Shown here: piece after piece, positions 24,110-33,550 of the stretch
Numbering within the stretch: the first letter of the stretch is position 1
How the letters are laid out: every line of letters starts with the position of its first letter
Assembly: GCA_937950565.1 (NCBI GenBank)
Contig: CALFCS010000088.1
Location: forward strand, 1-41,175
Source: an uncultured Lachnospiraceae bacterium
GTDB taxonomy: Bacteria; Bacillota; Clostridia; Lachnospirales; Lachnospiraceae
Reading direction: 5' to 3'
Length of the DNA stretch: 41,175 nucleotides
Notes under the pieces: model-generated
Told to the model about the DNA's origin: nothing
Database searches by the model: none
The model's input: only the letters and a program-made list of their open reading frames with translations
Made by a program: the position numbers and the translations under genes

Positions 24110-27100
24110 ATGAAAGGAAAAAGGACCTTGAGGTGGAGGAGAATCAGCGCGGCATTTCTGGCGGCGGCTCTTCTTGTAACAAGCGTACAGCTCCCGGTGT
24201 CGGCGCAGACAGCGACCGGACCGATTGGTACGTCGCAGACACCCTTTTATGAGTTGGATTTCAATCAGGATAATCTGAAGGGGTACGGAATGAAAAATGA
24301 TCCTTCCTATTTTACAAAAGCAGGGGAGGAATCGGGGACGGATAAAGCGACAATGGGTACGGCTGCAATGGATGAGGCATACCAATTAACGGACAAGAAC
24401 CGTTATCTCGATTTGCGGGATAATAGATGGGTATCTATTACAAAGACAGATGGGACTCCATTGCTGGCAGGTAAGGATAATATTACGATTATATATGATA
24501 GTTACCACGCGGGAAATGACGGAACAACATGGGCATTTTATGCAGACAGTGATGGAGCAAATAAAAATGACGAGAGTGCCCTGAAATATTTTGGAATTCT
24601 GGAAGCTGCCGGAACAGTAGAAAAGTTTAATAATCAGCGGGTGGATAAAGATGCATCCTCCATGGTATTGCAGTTAGACGATGCGAACAAAGCAAAAATT
24701 CAGGCTATGAACACTGCGAAGAAATGGAAGAGAATGGCGGTTGTTGTAGATGCGACTACAATTTCTCTTTATATGAATGGCGAGCTTCTTGGAACGGTAG
24801 AGAATGCGAATGCGGCCTCATTATCTTCTATATTGGGAAATGATAGTGTTTTTTGGCTTGGGAAAGCGAACTGGAATGACGGAGAGTATTATAATGGATT
24901 AATTGACAATTTCCAGGTATACGATAGGGCGCTTACGGCGGGGCAGGTTGCCGGAACGGCTTCTGCAGATGGAGTTAATCTTCTTGCAGATTTTGATTTT
25001 AAAGAGCGGAATGCTGACTATACATATACCGATAAGACTGGTAATGCAAAAGCAACCCCGGGTACCAATGTGGATCAGAGCAAGGTTTGGGGAACAGAGG
25101 GAAAGGCGCTGGATTTTAGAGGAAGAGAGCAGACTCTGTATGTTACACAGGGAGATGGTTCTCCGATTCTGAAGGGCTTGGAGTCTGCAACAATTGTATT
25201 TGACAGTTATCTCGAAGCAGATGCCGGCAAGCATTACTGGCCATTTTATGCTGCAAAAGATGTTGATGCGCAGAAGAATGCAGTTGATGATAGAAATTAT
25301 ATTGGCATGTGTGAAATCCCGGGAAGCACAACAGAAGTTTCCAGATATGCAGACACATCGACCGGAAAGGGAGATATTATTCTGAGTACAGGTGGAGCTG
25401 CTACTTCTTCGACTCCTGTTACCGGAACATGGAAACAGGTTGCAGTTGTATTGGACAAGGATAATACTTATTTTTATGTGGATGGACAGAAAGTAGATGA
25501 GCATGGTGCGGTACATGGTATGACAAATCTTGCCACCATGAAAGAAATTCTCGGTGAATCCGGGGGTATCTTCCAGATTGGACGCGCAAACTGGGGAGCT
25601 GGTGAGTTCTATAATGGTATGCTGGATAACTTCCGGATTTATAACGGTGCATTAACGGCGGATGATGTGGCAAATGTTTATTCCAATGTTGCGGTAACCT
25701 CTGCATCCTGTATTGCAGATTTTAATTTTAATGACAGAGATAACGGTTTCTGTTATAAAGAGGGAGATACCATCAAGGCTGTGGCAAGACCGTTCCTTAT
25801 CTATGATACGGATGGCGATGGCAGTACAGAGCTGTATCTGAGCGAGAAGAATAAGACACATCTGAATCTTACTCAGAAAAACGGGACACCGCTGAGAAAT
25901 CATGATGCACTCACTATTTCTTATGATAGTAAGCCTTATAAGACGGAAGAAGGCGTGAATGGAAGCTGGTCCTTTTATGCGGCTCCGAATAGCAATGCTC
26001 AAAATTTTAACAAAGAAAATTATCTGGGTGTAAGGGAAAGCACCACACATATGGATGTGCAGTCCTGGAAGAATACTACCGGAACCCGCCTTCCTTATAT
26101 TAGTAAGGACACAACAGATTACCAGAATCAATGGCGGCATATTGACCTGGTTATTGATGGGGAAAAGACAACGCTTTATATCAATGGTGTGGAACAGGAT
26201 GAGATAAGAAGCTGCCATTCGCTTGCTGATATTGTAACACAAAGTGTGGATGGTGGAAGCGCCAGTGGAATTGCTCAAATCGGAAAAGCAAATTGGGGAA
26301 ACGGTGAGTATTATGATGGCTATCTTGATAATTTCCGAATTTATAAAGGTGCAATCCACCCACAGGCGGCAACACTTACTGCGGAGCCTGCAGCAGATGC
26401 GGTGATGGTAGAGTCGAATGGAAATCCGGAGACAGATGGTCATTATATTAAAGTGCTGGCAGGTCATCTGCAGGAAGAGTTAGTTGTAAAAGCTGATATT
26501 GGTGACAAGACAGTTACGCTCGAGCCGGGGCAGTATGAAGTGAAAGGTTATAAGTCTACCCTTGGCGCTCAGGAGGTGACACTGTCTTATAATGGTGCAA
26601 CAACTAAGGTTAAGATTTATGTATACAATGAAGTAGTGTCAAAGCAGAAGGAAGTAAAAGATGAGGAAGGAAATAAGCTGTTCACAGTTAATTCCACCTG
26701 GTATGATTATCTGTCTGATCCGGAGCGTGAGGGAAAGGGTAACTATGATGCGAACAGCTATATCATGTATGATGCAGATGGAAATATTGTTGATGATAAT
26801 AATCCGGCAGATGACGGAAAGAAAATTGTCAGCAGTGAGGCAGAATTTGTGCAGTTCAATAATGCGATTGACGCATATTGGAGAAACAATCTGACACTTC
26901 CGGCGACAGATGCTGGTGATCCGGAGTCGAATTTGAAGAGCCAGGCATACCATCCAATCTACTGGGGTGATTTCTACAGCTTGGATGAAGCTTACAGGGG
27001 ATATGACAGTAATCCGAATAATAATTCAAATCTGGCACATTATGCATATGAACCGAAGGAAGGTGCACAGTGGACAAGATATGGACAGAATTATTATGGT

Positions 27101-30100
27101 GCACTTTGGAGCGCTCATTCACATCAATTTGCGAAAAGCTCGACGATGGGCATTGTGGATAAGGACCTCACAAGTGGAATGTTAAGTATTGGCGGTAAGA
27201 CAACACCATATTTTGATGAAGTGGAGGGTGCATTAGCAGCAGATGACCACGGAGACGTCTATATGAACATTTACAGAAATGTTCTGATGCCGTTCGGAAC
27301 GACTGAGGATTCTGAAACAGGAGTAAAGTATTATAATTTTGATAGTGGAAATGAACATGAAGAGACAATCCAGATTACGGATGATGTGGATAATACGGTA
27401 AAATGGGTTTCAGATAATCAATGTTATGATGCAAGACGTGGAACGAATGATGTAGGACTTGATGGTGTCAGCTTCCTGCCATTTAATAAAAATGGGGATA
27501 CAAAGGATATAGAGAACTGCGGATTCGCAGCAAAGATGGAATTTGACTTTTATACGACGTATGATGGAAAGCTGGAAAATGTAAAGAATCCATCCGGCGG
27601 AAGAGTTCCGATTATATTTGAATTTAATGGGGATGATGATTTCTGGCTCTATATTGACGGAAAACTTGCTCTTGATATGGGTGGTTCCCATGGACAGTGC
27701 AAAGGTAGTATCAATTTTGCTGAACAGAAGGCGACTATTGAATCTGTGCGTTATAATGAGACTTATGCTGAGGCGGTGGCAAGAAAACCTTTTGATCTTT
27801 CAAGACCAGGAGGAAATGAAGCGAATGCAGATCATTCCGTTACAACAACCTTTGAAGATCTGGGGCTGGATTTCTCTGACCCGTCTGTAAAGCACACGGC
27901 AGTAATCTACTATACGGAAAGAGGTAAGCTGGAAGGAAACTTAAGAATTAAGTTTAACTTCCCACAGGAGAATTCCCTTTCTGTTAAGACAGAAGTGAAT
28001 ACGGATAAAGTAAATCCGGCATTTAAAACGGGGATGGATGAAATTATTGCTAAGGCGAGATTTCAGGTTGATGTAGGGTCAAATTATACAGACTTGAGTT
28101 CCATTACAATGAAGCCGGTGCATGAAGAGACAGTTTCCTATAATAAGGGTGATGGATATACAGAAGGAACGATTTTGAATGGTCGACTGCAGTTATCAAG
28201 CGGTCAGTCAGCGATTTTATCACCGCGAGGATCAACTGATGATAAGGCGGCATTTCTGCAGACGGTGGGAAGTGCCTTTACTGTGAAGCAGACAGTAGAC
28301 GCTAATAAATATAAGACCTCGTGGGTACTTTATGATACAAAAGGAGAAGTGCTGGGAGAAAGTACCGGAGACGCAGGCGGTGAAGCATATGTTGATGATG
28401 ATCAGTCTGTATACGATAAGAATACTCCCGGACAGTTTTATTTCCAGAATAAGGATGGAGATGTCAGTACTGTAGAAGATGGGGAAAGCCGCACAACCTT
28501 GAGGGCTGAATATACGAATGAGGTGCGGACAGGTACTGTTTCCATTACGAAAAATGTACTTGGAAATCCTATAAATAAAGGTGGGGTAGAAGATATTTTC
28601 TATTTCCGTCTGGTATATTCTGATCTGTTCGGTTTCGGTGGCGGCGAACAAACTTATACAGGTTCTTATACGCTGAAACATACAGATGGGACTTCTGAGG
28701 ATGCTGCTACTGATGCGGACGGCTACATTCGGCTGAAAGCAGGGGAGACGGCAGTTATTACAGGTGTCCCGGTGCAGACAAAGTATTCTTTCCAGGAAGA
28801 CCTGGATAAGACAAATGTGAACTATAACACCGATGAAGATAAAGCAAATAATAATTTTTATCAGGTAGTAGGTCCGAACGAGGTGTCAGGTGAAGTTGAG
28901 GCAGATGTGGAGCAAGAGGCTCAGATTAAAAATATGAAGAAGAATGACACCGAATTTTTTGCATGGCAGGCCCATAAAACAACTTTACCAATTGGGGACA
29001 TTCAGAATCTTTGTGATAAGGATGGTAACCCTCTTACAAATGATAAACTGGATGATGATGAATGCAAGGCTGAGAAGACGGATAATGGAATTGATTTTAC
29101 CGGAAAGATTCTAGGTAACATTGTTGTTTATTATAAAACGAATAACAGTGAGGAAGTAAGCAGTGCGGTTGTGCATGTATATACTGCGGATAATAAAGCG
29201 TATGTATTGGATTACGGTCTTCCGGTTGACTTGAATCAGACTGGAGACAGCAGCCTGGGTATCCAGCTGCTTGAAGGTGAGACTGATAAGTATACAATCT
29301 CAGGAGTTAAGCCAGAGTATGCCAGTGTAAAGGCCCCAAGAGAATATAAAGGAGTCCGGCAGGCTTATGGACAGAGCTTCCCTTCCGGGAAAGACTATAA
29401 TTGGGCAAATTATAGTATGGAGTCAGCTGCAAATGGCAGATCGGCGCTTACCTGGACTGCAGGAAATATGAGTCTGGTCTACAAGTCCAGTAAAATTATG
29501 GAGAATAGAGACGTATATGATTACCGTGTTGATGTAAAGAAAGATCTGGCAACGGACCTTGGGAATACTGCTGAGGAGAAGCCAGAATCAGGCGTACGCC
29601 TGAAAGGTACGATTACGGTAGTTCCGGCTGAGGTTGTCTATTACGAAGATGATTTTGAGGCAATTACGGTGGGAGGAGATCATGCGGTTGCTGGCAACAG
29701 AAATAAAAATCTGATGCAGTCTAATGACCAGAAAGAAATATATGGGTATGACGAAGCGTATATCACGAACCAGAAAAAAACTTATGATTTTAATAAGAAT
29801 CTGCTTGTAGCATATGATTTCTCAAAAGTGAAGAAAGATGCAACAGGTGCGGTTGCAAATCAGACAGTTATACCAGATGTTTCCGGTAATGGAAATGATG
29901 CAACAGTGGTTGGAAGCAGTGCAACAATTAATGGTGATGTCTTGACCCTTCCAGGAGCTGAGAACGGGGCAGATAAGCCATATCTTGAGATGTCACCAGA
30001 TATTGCCAGGAATAAAACCGCAATGACGGTTTCCATGTGGTTAAAAACGGAAAGGGCAGCAGTAGAGAATGCAGCCTTTTATCTGGGAAGTGGACAGACG

Positions 30101-32299
30101 AGTTATTGGATGTTAAATCCATATAATGATCTAACCGCTTTAAGAGCATTTGTAAAAAAAGATAATGCAGGCGGTGAGAAAAATTTGGGACATGCTGTCA
30201 CTGATTCTTCAAAATGGGCTTTGTATACTATGGTTATGGAGGACGGAAAGTTTACAGCTTATTACAATGGGGCATCAGTGGGTACGAATGATAATACGGG
30301 AGTTAATATTTCCGATTTGTTGAGTGATAATCCAGCATTGTATATTGGACATTCAGGTTATCCGGCAGATTACTATCAGGGCGATGTTCGTGACGTCCGC
30401 ATCTACGACAAGGCACTTACTGCAGATGAGGTAAAGGGTCTTTATGATACGGATGAGATGGTTAGCCAGGCGACACTCGACAGTGCGGGAAGCAGTACAA
30501 AGCTCACAGCGACAAGTGGTAATCAAGGAAAGATGACGTTTACATTTACGGGAACCGGACTGGATGTGGTAGGAAGGACGACTGCAGATACAGCAGGCGT
30601 TATGGTTGTGCTCAAGGAATACAAAGAAACCAAAAATGAAGACGGAAGTATTATTGCAGAAACCGGTAAGGTTGTGAAGAGTAAAATTGTTGATACATAC
30701 TACGCAAATGGTAAACTGTATCAGCTTCCAATCATAAGTATTAAAAATCTTCCATATGGCAGTTATCACGTGACGGTTAAGGTATTGAAGACAAAGGTTA
30801 GTACCGATGAGACGAAGACAAATGACACGGTATATATTGATGGAATCCGTATTTATAATCCGGCTGGCTCAGGGAAAGCGAATGAGAAGACAGAGATTAC
30901 AGGACTTTATAAGAAAAATGAGTATCAGGCGGAAGAAGCAGAAATCAGGGAGCTCCTGCTTGGCGGCGTAACATTTGGCAGCAAATATCTGGAGGATACG
31001 CAGACGGAAGGCAGTGAAGGCGGAACAGGAGATTCTCCGGTACTGACGACAGAAGAATCACAGGTTTCCTTGGTTAGTTTTGATGAAGATACTGGAAGCA
31101 TTGTGTATGGACAGGGGCAAACACAGGTAGAGAATATCGAAGGTTCTGTAAATGATAAGATACAGGATTTGAAGGATGTTCTGAAATGTGGACCGAACAA
31201 TGAAGTGTACCTTGCGAAGGGCAGTGCAATTGCGTTTGTCGCAACTCCGATTACCGCAGTTCCGAAGGCTGAGAGAACGATTCAGATAGAGATGAAGAAG
31301 GTTTCCGATGACCAGAAGGGCGCGGCAGAAGTTACAGTCCCGTATGTTACGAAAGATAATACACTCAACAAGAAAGTAAGAACGATTGAAACCTATACAC
31401 CGATGTATCGTGAAATTATGATTGATAATTGCCGGGCTGTTCCGGATGGACGTATGATTATTCTTGCATCTACAGGGGATAGTATGGTATCATTAACAAA
31501 TGTGAAAGTAAGAGGATATACTTTGCGAGCAATTAATAAGAATAATATATCGACGGAGGCATTAGAAGCAACATACAGCCTGATGCGTATGGTATATATG
31601 GGTGAGTCGGAGAAGCAGCCGGATATTCAGGAGCCGGATGATGGTAATACAGAGGATCAACAGCCGGATATCCAGGAGCCGGATAAGAAACCGGATGACG
31701 GTAATACAGATATTCAGGAGCCGGAGAAACCGGTAAAAGAGCTCCCGTTTGTAGATGTTCCGGCAGATAGCTGGTATGAGCCTTATGTACGATATTTGTA
31801 TCAGAAAGAGGTTATGACTGGTCTGGATGAGCGACATTTTGGAGCAGAGGAGACAATCTGCAGGGCACAGTTTGCCGTAATCCTTCACCGGATGGCAGGA
31901 AGTCCGAAGGTAGAATATCAGGCAGTTTTCAAGGATGTAGCTGATAAGCAGTTCTATACAGATGCAGTTATGTGGGCGAGCAGTAAGGAACAGGGAATCA
32001 TTACAGGATATACGGATGATTCAAGAAAAGGTTATTTCGGACCTGTAGATATGATTACCCGCGAACAGATCGCAACAATGCTGTACCGTTATGCACAGTA
32101 TAAGGGTGAGGATGTAAAGAAGAACTCTGATATGACAAAGTTTGCAGACAGCGGACAGGTCAGTGCATTTGCGGAGGATGCAGTTGCATGGGCGGTCGGA
32201 GAGGGATTGATTAAAGGCGATAATGGAAAAATCAATCCACAGGGATATGCAAACCGTGCAGAGTGCGCAGCGATGATCCAGAGATTTCTGGAGCGCTAA
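24110..32299 (+). CDS. Giant secreted SLH surface protein with LamG and fibro-slime domains
   Basis: A 2729-residue exported protein. Residues 1-33 form a signal peptide ending near LPVSAQT. Three tandem LamG-like (concanavalin A-type) repeats cover about 47-288, 290-525 and 533-745, each ending in a D(N)F.(V/I)Y..AL(T) motif. A beta-rich stretch follows to ~845, then a fibro-slime domain (~850-1285) with FEFNGDDDFWLYIDGKLALD. Further Cna-B-like and unassigned beta-rich regions lead to a fourth LamG (~1899-2117). A Pro/Glu/Asp repeat linker (~2503-2543) precedes three SLH domains (from residues 2547, 2607 and 2678) that would bind cell-wall polysaccharide. AAAGGAG precedes ATG 24110. Role in adhesion or glycan binding is inferred from domains. 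Confidence 0.9.
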   Translation: MKGKRTLRWRRISAAFLAAALLVTSVQLPVSAQTATGPIGTSQTPFYELDFNQDNLKGYGMKNDPSYFTKAGEESGTDKATMGTAAMDEAYQLTDKNRYLDLRDNRWVSITKTDGTPLLAGKDNITIIYDSYHAGNDGTTWAFYADSDGANKNDESALKYFGILEAAGTVEKFNNQRVDKDASSMVLQLDDANKAKIQAMNTAKKWKRMAVVVDATTISLYMNGELLGTVENANAASLSSILGNDSVFWLGKANWNDGEYYNGLIDNFQVYDRALTAGQVAGTASADGVNLLADFDFKERNADYTYTDKTGNAKATPGTNVDQSKVWGTEGKALDFRGREQTLYVTQGDGSPILKGLESATIVFDSYLEADAGKHYWPFYAAKDVDAQKNAVDDRNYIGMCEIPGSTTEVSRYADTSTGKGDIILSTGGAATSSTPVTGTWKQVAVVLDKDNTYFYVDGQKVDEHGAVHGMTNLATMKEILGESGGIFQIGRANWGAGEFYNGMLDNFRIYNGALTADDVANVYSNVAVTSASCIADFNFNDRDNGFCYKEGDTIKAVARPFLIYDTDGDGSTELYLSEKNKTHLNLTQKNGTPLRNHDALTISYDSKPYKTEEGVNGSWSFYAAPNSNAQNFNKENYLGVRESTTHMDVQSWKNTTGTRLPYISKDTTDYQNQWRHIDLVIDGEKTTLYINGVEQDEIRSCHSLADIVTQSVDGGSASGIAQIGKANWGNGEYYDGYLDNFRIYKGAIHPQAATLTAEPAADAVMVESNGNPETDGHYIKVLAGHLQEELVVKADIGDKTVTLEPGQYEVKGYKSTLGAQEVTLSYNGATTKVKIYVYNEVVSKQKEVKDEEGNKLFTVNSTWYDYLSDPEREGKGNYDANSYIMYDADGNIVDDNNPADDGKKIVSSEAEFVQFNNAIDAYWRNNLTLPATDAGDPESNLKSQAYHPIYWGDFYSLDEAYRGYDSNPNNNSNLAHYAYEPKEGAQWTRYGQNYYGALWSAHSHQFAKSSTMGIVDKDLTSGMLSIGGKTTPYFDEVEGALAADDHGDVYMNIYRNVLMPFGTTEDSETGVKYYNFDSGNEHEETIQITDDVDNTVKWVSDNQCYDARRGTNDVGLDGVSFLPFNKNGDTKDIENCGFAAKMEFDFYTTYDGKLENVKNPSGGRVPIIFEFNGDDDFWLYIDGKLALDMGGSHGQCKGSINFAEQKATIESVRYNETYAEAVARKPFDLSRPGGNEANADHSVTTTFEDLGLDFSDPSVKHTAVIYYTERGKLEGNLRIKFNFPQENSLSVKTEVNTDKVNPAFKTGMDEIIAKARFQVDVGSNYTDLSSITMKPVHEETVSYNKGDGYTEGTILNGRLQLSSGQSAILSPRGSTDDKAAFLQTVGSAFTVKQTVDANKYKTSWVLYDTKGEVLGESTGDAGGEAYVDDDQSVYDKNTPGQFYFQNKDGDVSTVEDGESRTTLRAEYTNEVRTGTVSITKNVLGNPINKGGVEDIFYFRLVYSDLFGFGGGEQTYTGSYTLKHTDGTSEDAATDADGYIRLKAGETAVITGVPVQTKYSFQEDLDKTNVNYNTDEDKANNNFYQVVGPNEVSGEVEADVEQEAQIKNMKKNDTEFFAWQAHKTTLPIGDIQNLCDKDGNPLTNDKLDDDECKAEKTDNGIDFTGKILGNIVVYYKTNNSEEVSSAVVHVYTADNKAYVLDYGLPVDLNQTGDSSLGIQLLEGETDKYTISGVKPEYASVKAPREYKGVRQAYGQSFPSGKDYNWANYSMESAANGRSALTWTAGNMSLVYKSSKIMENRDVYDYRVDVKKDLATDLGNTAEEKPESGVRLKGTITVVPAEVVYYEDDFEAITVGGDHAVAGNRNKNLMQSNDQKEIYGYDEAYITNQKKTYDFNKNLLVAYDFSKVKKDATGAVANQTVIPDVSGNGNDATVVGSSATINGDVLTLPGAENGADKPYLEMSPDIARNKTAMTVSMWLKTERAAVENAAFYLGSGQTSYWMLNPYNDLTALRAFVKKDNAGGEKNLGHAVTDSSKWALYTMVMEDGKFTAYYNGASVGTNDNTGVNISDLLSDNPALYIGHSGYPADYYQGDVRDVRIYDKALTADEVKGLYDTDEMVSQATLDSAGSSTKLTATSGNQGKMTFTFTGTGLDVVGRTTADTAGVMVVLKEYKETKNEDGSIIAETGKVVKSKIVDTYYANGKLYQLPIISIKNLPYGSYHVTVKVLKTKVSTDETKTNDTVYIDGIRIYNPAGSGKANEKTEITGLYKKNEYQAEEAEIRELLLGGVTFGSKYLEDTQTEGSEGGTGDSPVLTTEESQVSLVSFDEDTGSIVYGQGQTQVENIEGSVNDKIQDLKDVLKCGPNNEVYLAKGSAIAFVATPITAVPKAERTIQIEMKKVSDDQKGAAEVTVPYVTKDNTLNKKVRTIETYTPMYREIMIDNCRAVPDGRMIILASTGDSMVSLTNVKVRGYTLRAINKNNISTEALEATYSLMRMVYMGESEKQPDIQEPDDGNTEDQQPDIQEPDKKPDDGNTDIQEPEKPVKELPFVDVPADSWYEPYVRYLYQKEVMTGLDERHFGAEETICRAQFAVILHRMAGSPKVEYQAVFKDVADKQFYTDAVMWASSKEQGIITGYTDDSRKGYFGPVDMITREQIATMLYRYAQYKGEDVKKNSDMTKFADSGQVSAFAEDAVAWAVGEGLIKGDNGKINPQGYANRAECAAMIQRFLER
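24248..26365 (+). repeat. Three tandem LamG-coding repeats of about 700-740 bp
   Basis: The protein motif GKANWNDGEYYNGLIDNF and its relatives GRANWGAGEFYNG and GKANWGNGEYYDG recur at about 24855, 25573 and 26277, about 710 bp apart, marking three diverged in-frame duplications. Confidence 0.8.
31616..31733 (+). repeat. QPDIQEPD linker repeat before the SLH domains
   Basis: Short repeats of the pattern QPDIQEPD..GNT, coded by recurring CCGGATATTCAGGAGCCGGA-like units, join the ectodomain to the SLH anchor. Such linkers are extended and often vary in length. Confidence 0.8.
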
Positions 32300-32326
32300 T
32301 ATCTGAAAGTGGGAGGAAGAGGAAAT

Positions 32327-32572
32327 ATGAAGAAAACATATCAAAAACCAATGATTGTTATAGAGGACTTTACGGTAAGCGAGGTAATTGCTGCCGGATG
32401 CGGAATGGTTGCAACTCTTAAGGGCGATGAGTGCTATCTGGGAGGAACATCATTGGAAGGCTCGGGATTATTTCTTGCATCAGAAAATTGTGAGGTGCCT
32501 TTTGATAAGCTGGAAGCGGGGTGGGATGGTATTTGTTATCATACCCAGCAGACGATAGCTTATTTGTCATAA
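32327..32572 (+). CDS. Candidate precursor peptide, 81 residues, four cysteines
   Basis: A small protein starting MKKTYQKPMIVIEDFTVSEV, then a Gly- and Cys-containing C-terminal part with cysteines at residues 25, 36, 55 and 70 and motifs AAGCGMV, GDECYLGG, SENCEVPF and DGICYHT. The lysine-rich start with a KP.I.IEDF core resembles leader regions of small peptides common in Lachnospiraceae, which I cannot match to a named family. It begins 27 bp after the giant surface gene with GGAGG at 32312-32316 and ATG 32327 (an upstream GTG at 32309 is possible). An HPr-kinase-like protein and a radical SAM/SPASM enzyme follow, and a PqqD homologue lies upstream. A RiPP precursor is the best guess; a structural peptide is an alternative. 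Confidence 0.65.
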   Translation: MKKTYQKPMIVIEDFTVSEVIAAGCGMVATLKGDECYLGGTSLEGSGLFLASENCEVPFDKLEAGWDGICYHTQQTIAYLS

Positions 32573-32581
32573 CAAATAAAC

Positions 32582-32617
32582 AGGCGAAACAGAGACGGAC
32601 TTGTTTCTGTTTCGCCT
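32582..32617 (+). terminator. 12-bp perfect hairpin after the peptide gene
   Basis: AGGCGAAACAGA (32582-32593) and TCTGTTTCGCCT (32606-32617) are perfect complements around a 12-nt loop; only a short T-rich stretch follows, so termination may be partial and could set peptide-to-enzyme expression ratio. Confidence 0.7.
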
Positions 32618-32665
32618 TTCAGTTAAAATAGTTGTGATAAATCAACGGAATCCGGGAGGAAGATT

Positions 32666-33550
32666 GTGGAGTACCAGTATCATTTTAACATTGCAGAAAT
32701 ACCGATGTACTGGATATCGGAAATACCGTTAACGTTCAGCGAGCGTTACAGGCCGTTTCTGAGAAGCGGGGAAGATGTTCCGGAGCTTGTCGTTCGAATT
32801 GTAGTGGGAAAGCCCGACAGGAATACATCCGGGGAAATACTTTTGCATGAGGAAGACAGGTATCGTGTGGAAGAGGATGCTGTTTTTCGTTATCGCACAT
32901 TTCCATATATTGCAGGGGACTGGGAGAATGCAACGACGCTTATGCGCAGAAAGGATTGTTCAGATGCGTATACGATTTGGCTTCCGGAGAAGATGAGAAA
33001 TATTTTCCCGAAGGTGGAGAATCCATTTTTTTATATGGCATTTGATGAAATGCTTTATCTGAGAGGGCGGATTATGTTGCATGCTTCTTATGTCGAGACG
33101 AAGTCGGGGGCTGTTCTTTTTACCGGACCTTCCGGAATCGGCAAATCTACGCAGGCAGGGCTCTGGGAAGGATGTGGATATGGTAAAATCATGAATGGGG
33201 ACCGGACGATTCTTTATGAGAAGGATGGGACGATTTTTGCCTCCGGCTCGCCCTGTGCAGGCTCTTCCCATATTTACCGGAATTATCAGTCGCCTGTAAG
33301 GGCAGTGATCGTGCTGGAGCAGGGAGAAGAGAATCAGATTCACAGACTTGTGGGAAGAAAATGTCTGTTCCCGCTTCTGAAAGAAAGTACATTTTCTTAT
33401 ATGGACGAGGAAATGAAAAGGAAGCAGGCGGAGCTGCTTTTTGCAGTTGCGGAGCGCATTCCGGTATATCATTACCGGTGCAGGAAAGACGAAAGTGCGG
33501 TAGAATATCTTTATGGTCTGCTGCAGGGAGGAGATACGGGAATAAAATGA
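32666..33550 (+). CDS. HPr kinase/phosphorylase-like protein
   Basis: A 294-residue protein with an N-terminal half of unclear fold and a C-terminal HprK-like P-loop domain: MLHASYVE, Walker A FTGPSGIGKSTQAGLW (about residues 152-167), then IMNGDRTILY and FASGSPCAGSSHIYRN. This is the family of HprK-related proteins found beside peptide-modification genes; in some lasso peptide clusters relatives phosphorylate the precursor. It is not the true HprK of carbon catabolite control, which has a different N-terminal domain. Start is GTG 32666 with GGGAGGA upstream. It overlaps the next gene by 4 bp. The phospho-acceptor is unknown; the 81-residue peptide is the natural candidate. Confidence 0.75.
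   Translation: MEYQYHFNIAEIPMYWISEIPLTFSERYRPFLRSGEDVPELVVRIVVGKPDRNTSGEILLHEEDRYRVEEDAVFRYRTFPYIAGDWENATTLMRRKDCSDAYTIWLPEKMRNIFPKVENPFFYMAFDEMLYLRGRIMLHASYVETKSGAVLFTGPSGIGKSTQAGLWEGCGYGKIMNGDRTILYEKDGTIFASGSPCAGSSHIYRNYQSPVRAVIVLEQGEENQIHRLVGRKCLFPLLKESTFSYMDEEMKRKQAELLFAVAERIPVYHYRCRKDESAVEYLYGLLQGGDTGIK

Noticed and set aside
24899..26467. Long leftward open frames (205 and 271 codons) inside the giant surface gene
   Set aside because: Low-complexity reverse frames with runs of Ile, Cys and His and no start signals; the forward LamG repeats explain the region.
33361..33546. Longer N-terminus for the membrane-anchored protein
   Set aside because: It lies within the HprK-like gene in another frame; the ATGA junction at 33547 is the natural start.
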